This document shows, in pieces, positions 24,030-32,202 of a stretch of 59,084 nt of DNA; the stretch's first letter is position 1; the number at the start of each line of letters is the position of its first letter. The stretch is from Asaia bogorensis. Its GTDB lineage: Bacteria > Pseudomonadota > Alphaproteobacteria > Acetobacterales > Acetobacteraceae. Both the position numbers and the translations under genes were made by a program. The stretch is taken from NCBI GenBank assembly GCA_945897825.1, contig CAMDGX010000019.1:1-59084 (forward strand), written 5' to 3'. The notes beneath the pieces were generated by a model that was not told the DNA's origin, did no database searches, and saw only the letters and a list, made by a program, of their open reading frames with translations.

Positions 24030-25250
24030 CTACCCGAGCTTGACCGCCCCCGATCCCGCCAGCGCCGCGATCGCCGCCTCGCTCCGCCCCAGCATCCGCA
24101 GCACCTCGCCCGTATGCTCCCCCAGACGCGGCGCGGGCGAGCGGATGGCCCCGGGCGTGGCGCCAAGCCGCGGCACCACGGCGTGCATCGCCACATGGCC
24201 CAGATCGGCATCCGGCATCTCCACCAGGATTTCCCGCTCGGCCACGTGCGGGTCGGCGATCAGCTGGTCGATGTCGTACACCGGCGCCGCGGTGATCTCC
24301 GCCTTCTCGAAGATCGCCAGCACCTCGGCGCAGTCGCGCGCGGCGATGAACTCGGCGATCGGCCGCTCGCAGTCCGCGGCGTTCTCCACCCGCGCCGTGT
24401 TCGTCGCGAAGCGCGGATCGGCGATCATGTCCGCCCGCCCGATGGTGCGCAGCAGCCGTTCGGCCATCGCCTGGATCGAAGCCGAGATCGCGATGAACCG
24501 CCCGTCGCGGGTGTGGAACACGTTGCGCGGCGAGGTGGTGTTGCTGCGGCTGCCGGTGCGCGGCGGGATCTCGCCGGAAACCTGGAACATCGCCGCCTGC
24601 GGTCCCAGGATCGAGACCATCGGGTCGAGCAGCGGCAAATCGATCACCTGCCCCGGCCGTCCGGCCTCCACCTCGCGCCGCGCGATCATCACCGCGAAGG
24701 CGCCGTAGAGCCCGGCGACCATGTCGGCCAGCGCCAGCGGCGGCAGCACCGGCTCGCGGTCGCCGAATCCATTCATCGCCGCGAACCCGCTCATGCCCTC
24801 CACCAGCGTCCCAAACCCCGGCCGCTCGCGATACGGCCCGTCCTGCCCGAACCCCGACACCCGCACGATGATCAGCTTCGGATTGCGCGCATGCAGCACC
24901 GCGGGCGCCAGCCCCATCGCCTCCAGCGTGCCCGGCCGGAAATTCTCGATCAGCACGTCCGACGCCGCGATCAGGTCGCCCAGCACCGCCAGCGCATCCG
25001 GGTGACGCAGGTCGAGCGCCAGCGACTTCTTGTTCCGCGCATACACCTTCCAATGGAGCGAATGCCCATCGGTCCGCCAGGCCCGCAGCGGATCGCCCTT
25101 CGCGGGATCCTCGATCTTGATCACCTCCGCGCCATGGTCGGCAAGCTGCAGGCTGACCATGTTGCCCGCGACAAGGCGGGACAAATCCACCACCCGCAGC
25201 CCCGCCAGCGGCGGCGTGGCATCCGGCTGGAAATCACGTCGATGCAGCAT
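24030..25250 (-). CDS. CaiB/BaiF family CoA-transferase
   Basis: The 406-residue class III CoA-transferase has the family opening 'LAGLRVVDLSRLVAG', then 'GAEVIKIE', 'NFRPGTLE' and the active-site aspartate in 'LALADMVAGLYGA' (position equivalent to D169 of formyl-CoA transferase). It would move CoA between carboxylic acids through an aspartyl-CoA anhydride. The start overlaps the stop of the upstream acyl-CoA ligase gene by one base (TGATG), so the two form an operon for activating an organic acid. The substrate is unknown. Confidence 0.9.
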   Translation of the reverse strand: MLHRRDFQPDATPPLAGLRVVDLSRLVAGNMVSLQLADHGAEVIKIEDPAKGDPLRAWRTDGHSLHWKVYARNKKSLALDLRHPDALAVLGDLIAASDVLIENFRPGTLEAMGLAPAVLHARNPKLIIVRVSGFGQDGPYRERPGFGTLVEGMSGFAAMNGFGDREPVLPPLALADMVAGLYGAFAVMIARREVEAGRPGQVIDLPLLDPMVSILGPQAAMFQVSGEIPPRTGSRSNTTSPRNVFHTRDGRFIAISASIQAMAERLLRTIGRADMIADPRFATNTARVENAADCERPIAEFIAARDCAEVLAIFEKAEITAAPVYDIDQLIADPHVAEREILVEMPDADLGHVAMHAVVPRLGATPGAIRSPAPRLGEHTGEVLRMLGRSEAAIAALAGSGAVKLG

Positions 25251-26746
25251 CAGCCGATCCTTTCGAACACCGGGCGCGGCCCGTCGACCAGGCGCCAGCG
25301 AGCCTGCAATTCCGCCAGCAGCAGCCGACGCACCACCTTGCCCTGGCCGTTGCGCGGAAACGCGGCCACCGAGGCATGGAAGCGCGGCCGCTTGAACGGT
25401 GCCAGGTCGGCACACGCCGCCCTCGCCGCCGCCTCCCATCCCTCCGGCGCGTTCTCCGCGACGGCAACAATCACCTCGCCCCAGTATTCCGACGGAAAGC
25501 CAACCACCACCGCCTCGGCCGCCGGCGCCACGGCCCGCTCGATCTCCTGTGGATACACCTTGTAGCCACCGGTCTTCATCGCGTCGGACAGGCGCGCCAC
25601 CAGATGCAGCCGGCCCCGGTCGTCGAACCGCCCGACATCGCCGGTCGGGTGAAACCCGTCCGCCCGCCACGGCACCACGTTGAACGCGGCATCGAGCGTG
25701 CCGTCGGACATGTGCCGCGCCCGCAGCAGCACCTCGCCCGCATCGTCAAGCACCACCTCCACCCCCTGCCCCGGCCATCCGACGCAGGCAGCCCCATCGG
25801 CCCCGCCACCTTCGGCATACCACGCCTCGGTCTCCTCCGGCCGCAGGATGGCGATGGGGTTCACCACCTCCGTCTTGCCATAGGTCACGCGCACCACCGG
25901 CCCGAACATGTCGCGCACGCGCCCGTACAGCAGCGGCGGCAGCGGCGCAGTCCCCGTGAAAATCGTCCGCAGCCCCGGCAACTCGGCCCCCGCGAAGCTG
26001 GCCGCCAGCTTCGCCAGCACGGTCGGCGCCGCGAACATCGCCTCCAACCCGCGCGCCTCCAGCAGCGGGCGCACGCGCTCGGCGTCGACGCCGTCATGCA
26101 GCACCACCGTCCCGCCCTGGCTGAGCCAGGCATAGGTTTGCAGCGAAGCGCCATGGGCAAACGGCGTCATCAGCAGGCAGCGGCTCCCCGCACCCGGCAG
26201 CCACGGCAGGCTGGCCTGCAACAGCAGATGGCCGATGAACCGCGCGCGCTGGCTGGTCACGATCGCCTTGGGCCGCCCGGTGGTCCCGGACGTGAAGCCG
26301 ATCCGCCCCGGCAACAAGCCGCCAACATCCGGAAACAGCGACGCATCAATCCGCTCGGGCACGACAGCGCCAATGTCATGCACGGTGCAACCCACATCGC
26401 GGAACAGCGCCGCATGCTCCGCCCCGCACACCACCGTCGCGACCCCGGCAATCGCCAGCGCATCGCGAAGCTCCGCCTCGGTGTAGGCAATGTTCAGCGG
26501 CACCTCCGCCGCCCCCGCCAGCATCACCCCGTAGGACGCCGCCACCGCCAAGCGCCCGTTCCGCGCCAGCGTCGCCACGCGCTGGCCAGGCCCGACACCC
26601 GCCTCGACCAACCCCCGCGCAAGCCCCGCCGCCGTGTCGATCACCTCGGCATAGCTCGCCGCCCCCCGCGCATCCTCCACCGCCACGCAGGCCCCGAAGC
26701 GCGCGCGCATCGTGGCCAGTTCCCGCCCCCAGTTGACCGCCGGCAT
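25250..26746 (-). CDS. AMP-dependent acyl-CoA ligase
   Basis: This 498-residue ANL-superfamily enzyme has the P-loop-like 'GFTSGTTGRPKA' (about 150-161), 'TYGKTEVV' in the acyl-adenylate region, 'PTGDVGRFDDRGRL', the hinge 'ARLSDAMKTGGYKVYPQEIE' and the C-terminal catalytic lysine in 'NGQGKVVRR'. It activates a carboxylic acid to acyl-AMP and then the CoA thioester. Specificity cannot be read with confidence. It is coupled to the CaiB-type gene just downstream and is divergent from an enoyl-CoA hydratase 76 bases away, so all three may serve one acid-degradation route. Confidence 0.9.
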   Translation of the reverse strand: MPAVNWGRELATMRARFGACVAVEDARGAASYAEVIDTAAGLARGLVEAGVGPGQRVATLARNGRLAVAASYGVMLAGAAEVPLNIAYTEAELRDALAIAGVATVVCGAEHAALFRDVGCTVHDIGAVVPERIDASLFPDVGGLLPGRIGFTSGTTGRPKAIVTSQRARFIGHLLLQASLPWLPGAGSRCLLMTPFAHGASLQTYAWLSQGGTVVLHDGVDAERVRPLLEARGLEAMFAAPTVLAKLAASFAGAELPGLRTIFTGTAPLPPLLYGRVRDMFGPVVRVTYGKTEVVNPIAILRPEETEAWYAEGGGADGAACVGWPGQGVEVVLDDAGEVLLRARHMSDGTLDAAFNVVPWRADGFHPTGDVGRFDDRGRLHLVARLSDAMKTGGYKVYPQEIERAVAPAAEAVVVGFPSEYWGEVIVAVAENAPEGWEAAARAACADLAPFKRPRFHASVAAFPRNGQGKVVRRLLLAELQARWRLVDGPRPVFERIG

Positions 26747-26822
26747 CCGCTCGCCCCGCCCGTTTGACCCGCCTTCCTACGGCCGGTACCGTCACCCCGC
26801 CAAGCCCAATGGAAGCGCCCGG

Positions 26823-27623
26823 ATGAAGCTCGCCAAAACCTACGAGACCCTGATGCTCGACGAACCCGCCGCGCACGTGCTGCGGATCACCCTGAACCGC
26901 CCCGAAGTGTCCAACGCGATGAACACCCAGATGGGCCTGGACATGCTCGACCTCTGGGACAGTTTGTGCGCCGACCCCGGCCTCTACCGCTGCGCCATCC
27001 TCACCGGCGCCGGCGAGAAGGCCTTCTGCGCCGGCGGCGACCTCAAGCAGCGCAACGGCATGACCGACGCGCAATGGCAGGCTCAGCACCTGATCTTCGA
27101 GCGCGGCGTGCGCGCCATGCTCGCCTGCCCGATCCCCATCATCGGCGCGATCAACGGCGCGGCCTATGGCGGCGGCTGCGAATTCACCCTCTCCTGCGAC
27201 TTCGCCTACGCCAGCAGCACCGCCCGCTTCGCCCTGACCGAAGTCACCCTCGGCATCATGCCAGGCGCCGGCGGCACCCAGAACATGCCGCGCGCCGTGG
27301 GCATCAAGCGCGCCAAGGAAATCCTGCTCACCGGCCTGCCCTTCACCGCCCAGCAGGCGCTGGAATGGGGCGTGGTGAACAAGGTGTGCGAACCCGCCGC
27401 CCTCCAGGCCGAAACGCTGGCCACCGCCGAGCGCATCGCCGGCAACGCCCCGCTCTCGACCCGCCAGATCAAGCATTCGGTGAATACCGGCATGCAGATG
27501 GACCTCGCCAGCGCGTTGCTGTTCGAGATCGAGGCCTATAATCGCCTCCCGCCCACCGAGGACCGGCGCGAGGGCGTCGCCGCATTCAACGAGAAACGCA
27601 AGCCGGTCTTCAAAGGGCGCTGA
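26823..27623 (+). CDS. Enoyl-CoA hydratase
   Basis: The 266-residue crotonase has 'KAFCAGGDLKQ' (CoA and oxyanion hole), 'AAYGGGCEFTLSCD' with the first catalytic glutamate, and 'LTEVTLGIMPGAGGTQNM' with the second. It therefore looks fully competent for hydration of 2-enoyl-CoA. The open frame extends back to 26712, but the ATG at 26823 aligns with the usual N-terminus. Divergent placement beside the acyl-CoA ligase/CoA-transferase pair suggests a shared pathway and promoter region (26747-26822). Confidence 0.92.
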   Translation: MKLAKTYETLMLDEPAAHVLRITLNRPEVSNAMNTQMGLDMLDLWDSLCADPGLYRCAILTGAGEKAFCAGGDLKQRNGMTDAQWQAQHLIFERGVRAMLACPIPIIGAINGAAYGGGCEFTLSCDFAYASSTARFALTEVTLGIMPGAGGTQNMPRAVGIKRAKEILLTGLPFTAQQALEWGVVNKVCEPAALQAETLATAERIAGNAPLSTRQIKHSVNTGMQMDLASALLFEIEAYNRLPPTEDRREGVAAFNEKRKPVFKGR

Positions 27624-27862
27624 GCCCTGCCGACGGCTATTATGGAATAGTTTCGTCCTCGCCCTGGTATCCAGGCCCGGGGCACCCCATCTGTTGCATC
27701 AACCGGACACCGGGGCATTCTTCGCGGCGCAGGTCTGCCGCCCGATGCTTCTTCCCGGTCAGGTTCCCCCATTTCATTCCAACGCCGTCGCCGGCCACGG
27801 CGCCATCGTGGTCACGCGGAGGTGCGCCCCAGGCGCGCCCCGCTCCGGAAAGGCCATGCATC

Positions 27863-28105
27863 ATGACCAAGTTCGTTCCCTACGGCGTTCTCCTCGCCAT
27901 CCTCGCCCTCGCCGGCTGCGGCCAGAGCCAGGGTGACCGCGCGCTCTCCGGCGGCGCGATCGGCGCCGGCACCGGTGCCGCGGTCTCCGCCATCACTGGC
28001 GGCAGCCTCGGCACCGGCGCGCTGATCGGCGGCGCCCTCGGCGCGGTCGGCGGTGCGGCCACCAGCGACCGCAGCATCAACCTCGGCAAGCCCGTCTGGC
28101 GCTGA
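27863..28105 (+). CDS. Glycine-zipper lipoprotein
   Basis: The 80-residue protein has a signal peptide with lipobox 'LALAGC' (lipidated Cys at about 19). A glycine-zipper region of small residues follows ('GGAIGAGTGAAVSAITGG', 'GALIGGALGAVGGAA'), the pattern of OmpA-like/SlyB-type glycine zipper domains that insert in or lie against the outer membrane. No enzymatic function is expected; a role in envelope integrity is an inference. Two small cytosolic protein genes follow on the same strand, one of them CsbD-like, so the group may be stress-induced. Confidence 0.75.
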   Translation: MTKFVPYGVLLAILALAGCGQSQGDRALSGGAIGAGTGAAVSAITGGSLGTGALIGGALGAVGGAATSDRSINLGKPVWR

Positions 28106-28174
28106 ACCGCCGCCACAACGGCCGCAACCGACTCCGCCCGCAAGCACGCCCCGCAGCACCAGGAGACAGCGCAC

Positions 28175-28345
28175 ATGGACAAGGACAGGGTCATCGGCTC
28201 GGCCAAGCAGGTTCTGGGCACGATCAAGGAAGCCGTCGGCCGCGCCGTCGGCGATGCGAAGCTGCAGGTCGACGGCAAGGCTGAGCAGGTGGACGGCAAG
28301 GTGCAGAATGCCGTCGGCGGCCTGAAGGACACTCTCAAGCCGTAG
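28175..28345 (+). CDS. CsbD-like small stress protein
   Basis: The 56-residue hydrophilic protein begins 'MDKDRVIGSAKQVLGTIKEA' and continues with 'KAEQVDGKVQNAVGGLKD'. This matches the CsbD family (E. coli YjbJ, a hyperosmotic or stationary-phase stress protein). The tandem 'G-x-A-K-Q' and 'G-K-A-E-Q' repeats are visible. AGGAG precedes the ATG by 9 bases. The biochemical role of the family is not known. It lies 69 bases after the glycine-zipper lipoprotein gene and may be co-expressed with it. Confidence 0.85.
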   Translation: MDKDRVIGSAKQVLGTIKEAVGRAVGDAKLQVDGKAEQVDGKVQNAVGGLKDTLKP

Positions 28346-28424
28346 CAAACCCTGTTATCCTGGGTGCGAAGCATGCGGCACGCGCCCCAGCACGGCGCCG
28401 CGCGCGCGAACCAGGAGCACCACG

Positions 28425-28562
28425 ATGGCCAAGGGCAGAGACAAGGGCGGCCGCGAGGCCAAGAAACCGAAGGCGGACAAGAAGGGCCCGGTCCAGGCCC
28501 CGCCCGCGCCGCCGCGCCCCATGCCGGTGGCGACAAAGCAGGGTCCGAAGTCCGAGAAATAG
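28425..28562 (+). CDS. Small basic Lys/Pro-rich protein, unknown
   Basis: This 45-residue open frame starts after AGGAG (spacing 8) and encodes a Lys/Gly-rich N-terminal half ('GRDKGGREAKKPKADKKG') and a Pro-rich tail ending 'KQGPKSEK'. It has no hydrophobic segment and is probably disordered and nucleic-acid- or acid-binding. The ribosome site, the position directly after a CsbD-like gene, and the reading frame's fit to local codon use support a real gene. I do not recognise the family with certainty; short Lys-rich proteins of this kind are common in alphaproteobacteria. Confidence 0.55.
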   Translation: MAKGRDKGGREAKKPKADKKGPVQAPPAPPRPMPVATKQGPKSEK

Positions 28563-28686
28563 CGCCGGGCCCCGGCCTATCGCAGCGGTCCCGTCGCGGA
28601 GGTTCCCGTCGGGACCGGCTTCGCGCATACTCCGCACAACACGCGCATGCGGGCGAGCCGACACCCCGCCGCGAAGGGGAACCGCC

Positions 28687-30030
28687 ATGACCGACCTCAC
28701 CCGCGCCATCGTCCGCCGCACCCGCCCCATCGCGCATGCCACCCTGCCGGCGGAAACCCGCGCCCTGGCCGTGCAATGCATGCAAGACGCCATCGCCGTC
28801 GCCATGGCCGGCGCCGAGGACGATCTGGTCCGCATCCTGCGCGCCGAGCTGGAGGAAGCCGGCGGCACCAAGCAAGCCAGCGTCTGGGGCTCCGACCTGC
28901 GCCTCCCCGCCGGTGCCGCCGCCCTGCTCAACGGCACCATGGCCCACGCCCTGGACTACGACGACGTCAACCTCGCCATGCCCGGCCACCCGACGGTCGC
29001 CATCCTCCCCGCCGTCATGGCCCTGGGCGAAGCCCGCGGCGCCACCGGCGCGGAGGTGATGGCGGCCTTCGTCGCCGGCTACGAAACCGCCTGCCGCATC
29101 GGCCGCGTCATGGCCCCCGGCCACTACGACGTCGTCGGCTTCCACGCCACCGGCACGGTCGGAACCTTCGGCGCCGCCGCCGGCTGCGCCCACCTGCTAG
29201 GGCTGGACGAGGAACAAACGCTCCACGCAATCGGCATCGCCGCCACCCAGGCCGCCGGGCTGAAATCCATGTTCGGCACCATGTGCAAGCCGCTCCACGC
29301 CGGCAAGGCCGCCCAGAACGGCCTCCTCGCCGCCAAGCTCGCCGCCCGCGGCTTCACCGCACGGCCCGACAGCCTCGAATGCCTCCAGGGCTTCGCCCGC
29401 ACCCACTCGCCCGACTTCCACCCCGAGGCCGCCTTGGAGGACCCCGAGGGCGGCTTCCACATCCGCGCCAACCTCTTCAAATACCACGCCGCCTGCTACC
29501 TCACCCATGCCGGCATCGAGGCCGCGCGGATGCTGCGCGACCGCCCCGGCGTGGCCGCCGACCAGATCGCCGCGATCACCCTGCGCGTCGACGAATCCAC
29601 CGACCGCGTCTGCAACATCGCCGCCCCCCGCACCGGCCTCGAAGCCAAGTTCTCCCACCGCCTCACCGCCGCGATGGCGCTGGCCGGCCTGGAGACCAGC
29701 CGGCTCGACTGCTTCACCGCCGAGGTCGCGTCCGACCCCCGCATCACCGCCCTGCGCGACAAGGTCAGCGTCGAACTCCTGCCCCGCTTCGGCCAGACCC
29801 ACGCCATCATGGACATCCGCCTGGTCGACCAGACCACGCTCAGCGCCGAACACGACGCCGGCATCCCCGCGCCCGACGTGGCGCACCAGGGCACCCGCAT
29901 CCGCGCCAAGTTCGACGGCCTGGCCGCAGCCGCCCTGGGCCCGGCCCGCGCCGCCGCCCTCGGCGACGCCATCGCGGCGATCGACACGGCCCCGACCGTC
30001 ACCACCTTCGCCCCGCTCTGGGCCGCCTGA
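28687..30030 (+). CDS. MmgE/PrpD family protein
   Basis: The 447-residue protein belongs to the MmgE/PrpD family of dehydratases, which includes 2-methylcitrate dehydratase and cis-aconitate decarboxylase. It contains 'LNGTMAHALDYDDVN' with the histidine and aspartates typical of the active site, then 'GHPTVAILPAVMALGE', 'GFHATGTVGTFGAAAG' and 'KYHAACYLTHAGIEAA'. No prpB or prpC is nearby, so propionate metabolism is not implied. Family members next to CoA-transferases, as here, are usually assigned to degradation of unsaturated or branched di- or tricarboxylates. The substrate is unknown. Confidence 0.88.
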   Translation: MTDLTRAIVRRTRPIAHATLPAETRALAVQCMQDAIAVAMAGAEDDLVRILRAELEEAGGTKQASVWGSDLRLPAGAAALLNGTMAHALDYDDVNLAMPGHPTVAILPAVMALGEARGATGAEVMAAFVAGYETACRIGRVMAPGHYDVVGFHATGTVGTFGAAAGCAHLLGLDEEQTLHAIGIAATQAAGLKSMFGTMCKPLHAGKAAQNGLLAAKLAARGFTARPDSLECLQGFARTHSPDFHPEAALEDPEGGFHIRANLFKYHAACYLTHAGIEAARMLRDRPGVAADQIAAITLRVDESTDRVCNIAAPRTGLEAKFSHRLTAAMALAGLETSRLDCFTAEVASDPRITALRDKVSVELLPRFGQTHAIMDIRLVDQTTLSAEHDAGIPAPDVAHQGTRIRAKFDGLAAAALGPARAAALGDAIAAIDTAPTVTTFAPLWAA

Positions 30031-30058
30031 TCCCATGCGCACGGCACAGTCGCCCACC

Positions 30059-30490
30059 ATGCGCACCGCGCAATGCCTCTGCGGCGCGCTCAAGCTTTCC
30101 ACCCGCGCGGCCCCGCTCTCCTCCTACCTCTGCCACTGCATCACCTGCCAGCGCCGCACCGGCTCGGTGCTGCACCACGGCGCCAAGTTCCGCATCGCCG
30201 ACGTCGCCGTCACCGGCCCGAGCACCGTCTATGTCCGCACCTCGGACAGCGGCTCCTCGGTCGAGCACCATTTCTGCCCCACCTGCGGCACCACGGTGTT
30301 CTGGCGCAGCAGCAAATACCCCGACGACTACGGCGTCGCCGTCGGCTGCTTCGCCGACCCCGCCTTCCCGCCGCCGCGCCGCTCGATCTGGGAGGAGTAC
30401 AAACACCCCTGGCTCGGCCTGCCCGACGCCATCGAGCACCGCGCCCAGGGCTTCGCCGCCAACGAGATGCCGAAGCCTACCCCAAGCTGA
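30059..30490 (+). CDS. GFA family (glutathione-dependent formaldehyde-activating-like) zinc protein
   Basis: The roughly 143-residue protein has the three zinc-ligand clusters of the GFA fold: 'CLCG' near the N-terminus, 'CHCITCQRRTGS' and 'CPTCGTTVFW'. Despite the name, most members do not act on formaldehyde and their reaction is unknown. Two in-frame starts are present. The ATG at 30059 leads straight into the conserved 'QCLCGAL', while the one at 30035 adds eight residues and is followed by a near repeat of the same start sequence. The 3' end overlaps the convergent DUF1194 gene by 14 bases. Confidence 0.88.
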   Translation: MRTAQCLCGALKLSTRAAPLSSYLCHCITCQRRTGSVLHHGAKFRIADVAVTGPSTVYVRTSDSGSSVEHHFCPTCGTTVFWRSSKYPDDYGVAVGCFADPAFPPPRRSIWEEYKHPWLGLPDAIEHRAQGFAANEMPKPTPS

Positions 30491-31202
30491 CCGGCAGCCC
30501 CGCGATCTCCGTCACCAGCTTGCGCCGGATCGCCATGCCGAAGCGCGCGAAATCCTCCGCCACCACCAGGAACGCGCCATCCCCGCCGATCACGTGCTCG
30601 CGGAAATACGGCTCCAGGTCCTGCTGCGGCATGCGGCCGAAATTCGGCCGGTCGTTGACGATCGGCAGCCCGTTGATCACCACCCCGTCCGCCACCAGCC
30701 GGTCGCGCACCGTCTCCGGCGGCGGCCCGCTGTTGTTGATCCCGTCGCCCGACACATCCACCACCCGCCGCGCCGCCGCGAACGGGCAATCCCCCAGCAC
30801 CGTGCCCGCCATCATCAGCGCGCCCGAGATGCTGGTCCACGACATGCTGTCGCGCGACGCACCCGCCAGCGCGCGCGCCCAGCCGGCGCAATCCGCCGCC
30901 CCCGCCAGCCGCATCCACGGGATCACCAAGCGCTGATACTGGATGCCGGCCCACTCGACATAGGCGACCGCAATGGCGGCATGCGGCCCGCCGGTGATCG
31001 CCGCGACAACCTGCGGGTCCATCATCGCCTCCTGGTAGCCCTCGCGCTGCAACCGCGCCTCCTCCTCGTCGATCGAGCGCGACACGTCGACCGCCAACAC
31101 CAGCGCCAGGTCCACCTCGCCACTGGCAAGCGCGCCACCCGCCCCCAGGCCCACCCCCATGGCCAGCACCCCACCCGCCGCCAGAACCGCGCGCCGCCGC
31201 AT
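30477..31202 (-). CDS. DUF1194 family exported VWA-like protein
   Basis: The 241-residue protein has a signal peptide (basic start, hydrophobic to about residue 26) and then 'LALVLAVDVSRSIDEEE'. This is a von Willebrand A-type fold with a DxSxS metal-ion site (DVSRS). 'DVSGDGINNSG' further on supplies another aspartate typical of DUF1194. Such proteins are exported and probably mediate metal-dependent protein contacts; the partner is unknown. The 3' end overlaps the GFA gene on the other strand, a tail-to-tail overlap of 14 bases. Confidence 0.86.
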   Translation of the reverse strand: MRRRAVLAAGGVLAMGVGLGAGGALASGEVDLALVLAVDVSRSIDEEEARLQREGYQEAMMDPQVVAAITGGPHAAIAVAYVEWAGIQYQRLVIPWMRLAGAADCAGWARALAGASRDSMSWTSISGALMMAGTVLGDCPFAAARRVVDVSGDGINNSGPPPETVRDRLVADGVVINGLPIVNDRPNFGRMPQQDLEPYFREHVIGGDGAFLVVAEDFARFGMAIRRKLVTEIAGLPVSLG

Positions 31203-31731
31203 GCCCCGCCCTCCTGTCCCGCCCGCGCAGTGCAGCGCGGGCCGATGCCGAAATGCAAGAAGACTCGCAGCCTGGCGTGGCGCCGGCCACCGATCCAGCC
31301 GATGAAGTCACCGTTTCCCGGTGGGCTCCGAAACCGCGCCCCCCATTGCCATTCCTTTGTGGGTCTCTGCGGTGGATCCGAACCTTTTCCGCCGGCGGTT
31401 CAGGCGTCCTCATGAGCTTTTCCTCGGCTCTGGCGAACCAACCCCACCGCGGGACGACCCTGACCATCCGGCGCGCGTTGACGAAGTTCAGATTCAACAC
31501 AGAGGCACGGAGGGACGGAGAAGCAAGGCAAGGGAGAAGCAAGAATATCCGCTTTCTTCTCCCTTCTGTCCTTCTCCGTGCCTCTGTGTCTCTGTGTTGA
31601 ATCTGAACTTCCTTTCTTCCCTTTCAGCCCCCCGGTCTCATGCCGGGAGGCACGACGCCGCCCCGCATCCTACCGGAATTTAATCCAGAAACCCTTTGGC
31701 GCGCCCCCCGATCCTCGGGCAAACTAACCGA
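31203..31731. other. Non-coding stretch with a long hairpin repeat
   Basis: Between the DUF1194 start and a possible small gene lie 529 bases without a convincing gene. The first part (31203-31483) is of mixed composition with lower GC than its neighbours. It includes the promoter region for the minus-strand DUF1194 gene but no clear promoter match. A large inverted repeat occupies 31484-31610. An open frame of 115 codons (31253-31600) crosses the repeat and is judged spurious. Confidence 0.6.
31484..31610. repeat. 127-base long inverted repeat (hairpin)
   Basis: The outer arms are perfectly complementary over 21 bases (31484-31504 with 31590-31610). An inner stem of 10 bases pairs AAGGGAGAAG (31530-31539) with CTTCTCCCTT (31556-31565), and GCACGGAG/CTCCGTGC (31506-31513 / 31574-31581) pair between them. 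The text, with its CACAGAGGCACGGAG and TCTCCGTGCCTCTGTG segments, is of a kind seen dispersed in intergenic regions of many proteobacteria. It is AT-richer than the surroundings. Its function is unknown. Confidence 0.8.
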
Positions 31732-32202
31732 GTGAGTTATCTCCACTTCCTCCTGGCCCTGATCGTCGCCACCCTGCTCCCCCCCGCGCAAGCGGGTGGC
31801 GGCGACGCGCGCGCGCAGGTCCACGCGGCGCAGGCCCTGTTCCTCGCGCTTCTCGTCCACCTCGCCGCCCTCGACGGCGAAGCGTCGGCGCGGCGCCTCC
31901 CCCATTCCCCCTACGCCGTGCCCTACGGCACCCCGGGCCCGCGCACCGCCCGCCATCGCGGCCCCGTGCCCCCGCGCGCCTGTCGTCTCGGCCGCTTCAC
32001 CGCATGGTGGGCCCGCAATCGCGGCGCCCGCGCCCTGCCGAGCGACGCGCCCCACCCCCATCCCGCCAAGCCCGCCCGCGCCCCGCCCGCACAGACGCAC
32101 CTCCCATCAGCCGCCAGGCAACACCCCAAACGGGGTGCGCCTGCGCGCGCCCAAAGCTTTCAGAAGCTCCGAGGCATCCCCAGCACGTGCTGCCCGACAT
32201 AG
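31732..32202 (+). CDS. Possible small exported protein, unknown
   Basis: A 156-codon frame starting at GTG 31732 has a plausible signal peptide ('SYLHFLLALIVATLLPPAQA', cleavage near 21) and a further hydrophobic stretch. A Pro/Arg-rich, compositionally simple tail follows. GC at third positions is high in this frame. However, no ribosome site stands out, the tail is low complexity, and the last 43 bases overlap the convergent acyl-CoA dehydrogenase gene. I do not recognise a family. It may instead be a chance frame in GC-rich DNA. Confidence 0.3.
   Translation: MSYLHFLLALIVATLLPPAQAGGGDARAQVHAAQALFLALLVHLAALDGEASARRLPHSPYAVPYGTPGPRTARHRGPVPPRACRLGRFTAWWARNRGARALPSDAPHPHPAKPARAPPAQTHLPSAARQHPKRGAPARAQSFQKLRGIPSTCCPT

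Noticed and set aside
28647-31415. 922-codon plus-strand frame spanning MmgE/PrpD, GFA and DUF1194 genes
   Set aside because: An Arg/Pro/His-rich out-of-frame reading caused by high GC; real genes in other frames account for the stretch.
31253-31600. 115-codon plus-strand frame
   Set aside because: Its second half is just the translation of the long inverted repeat and the first half has no coding character.
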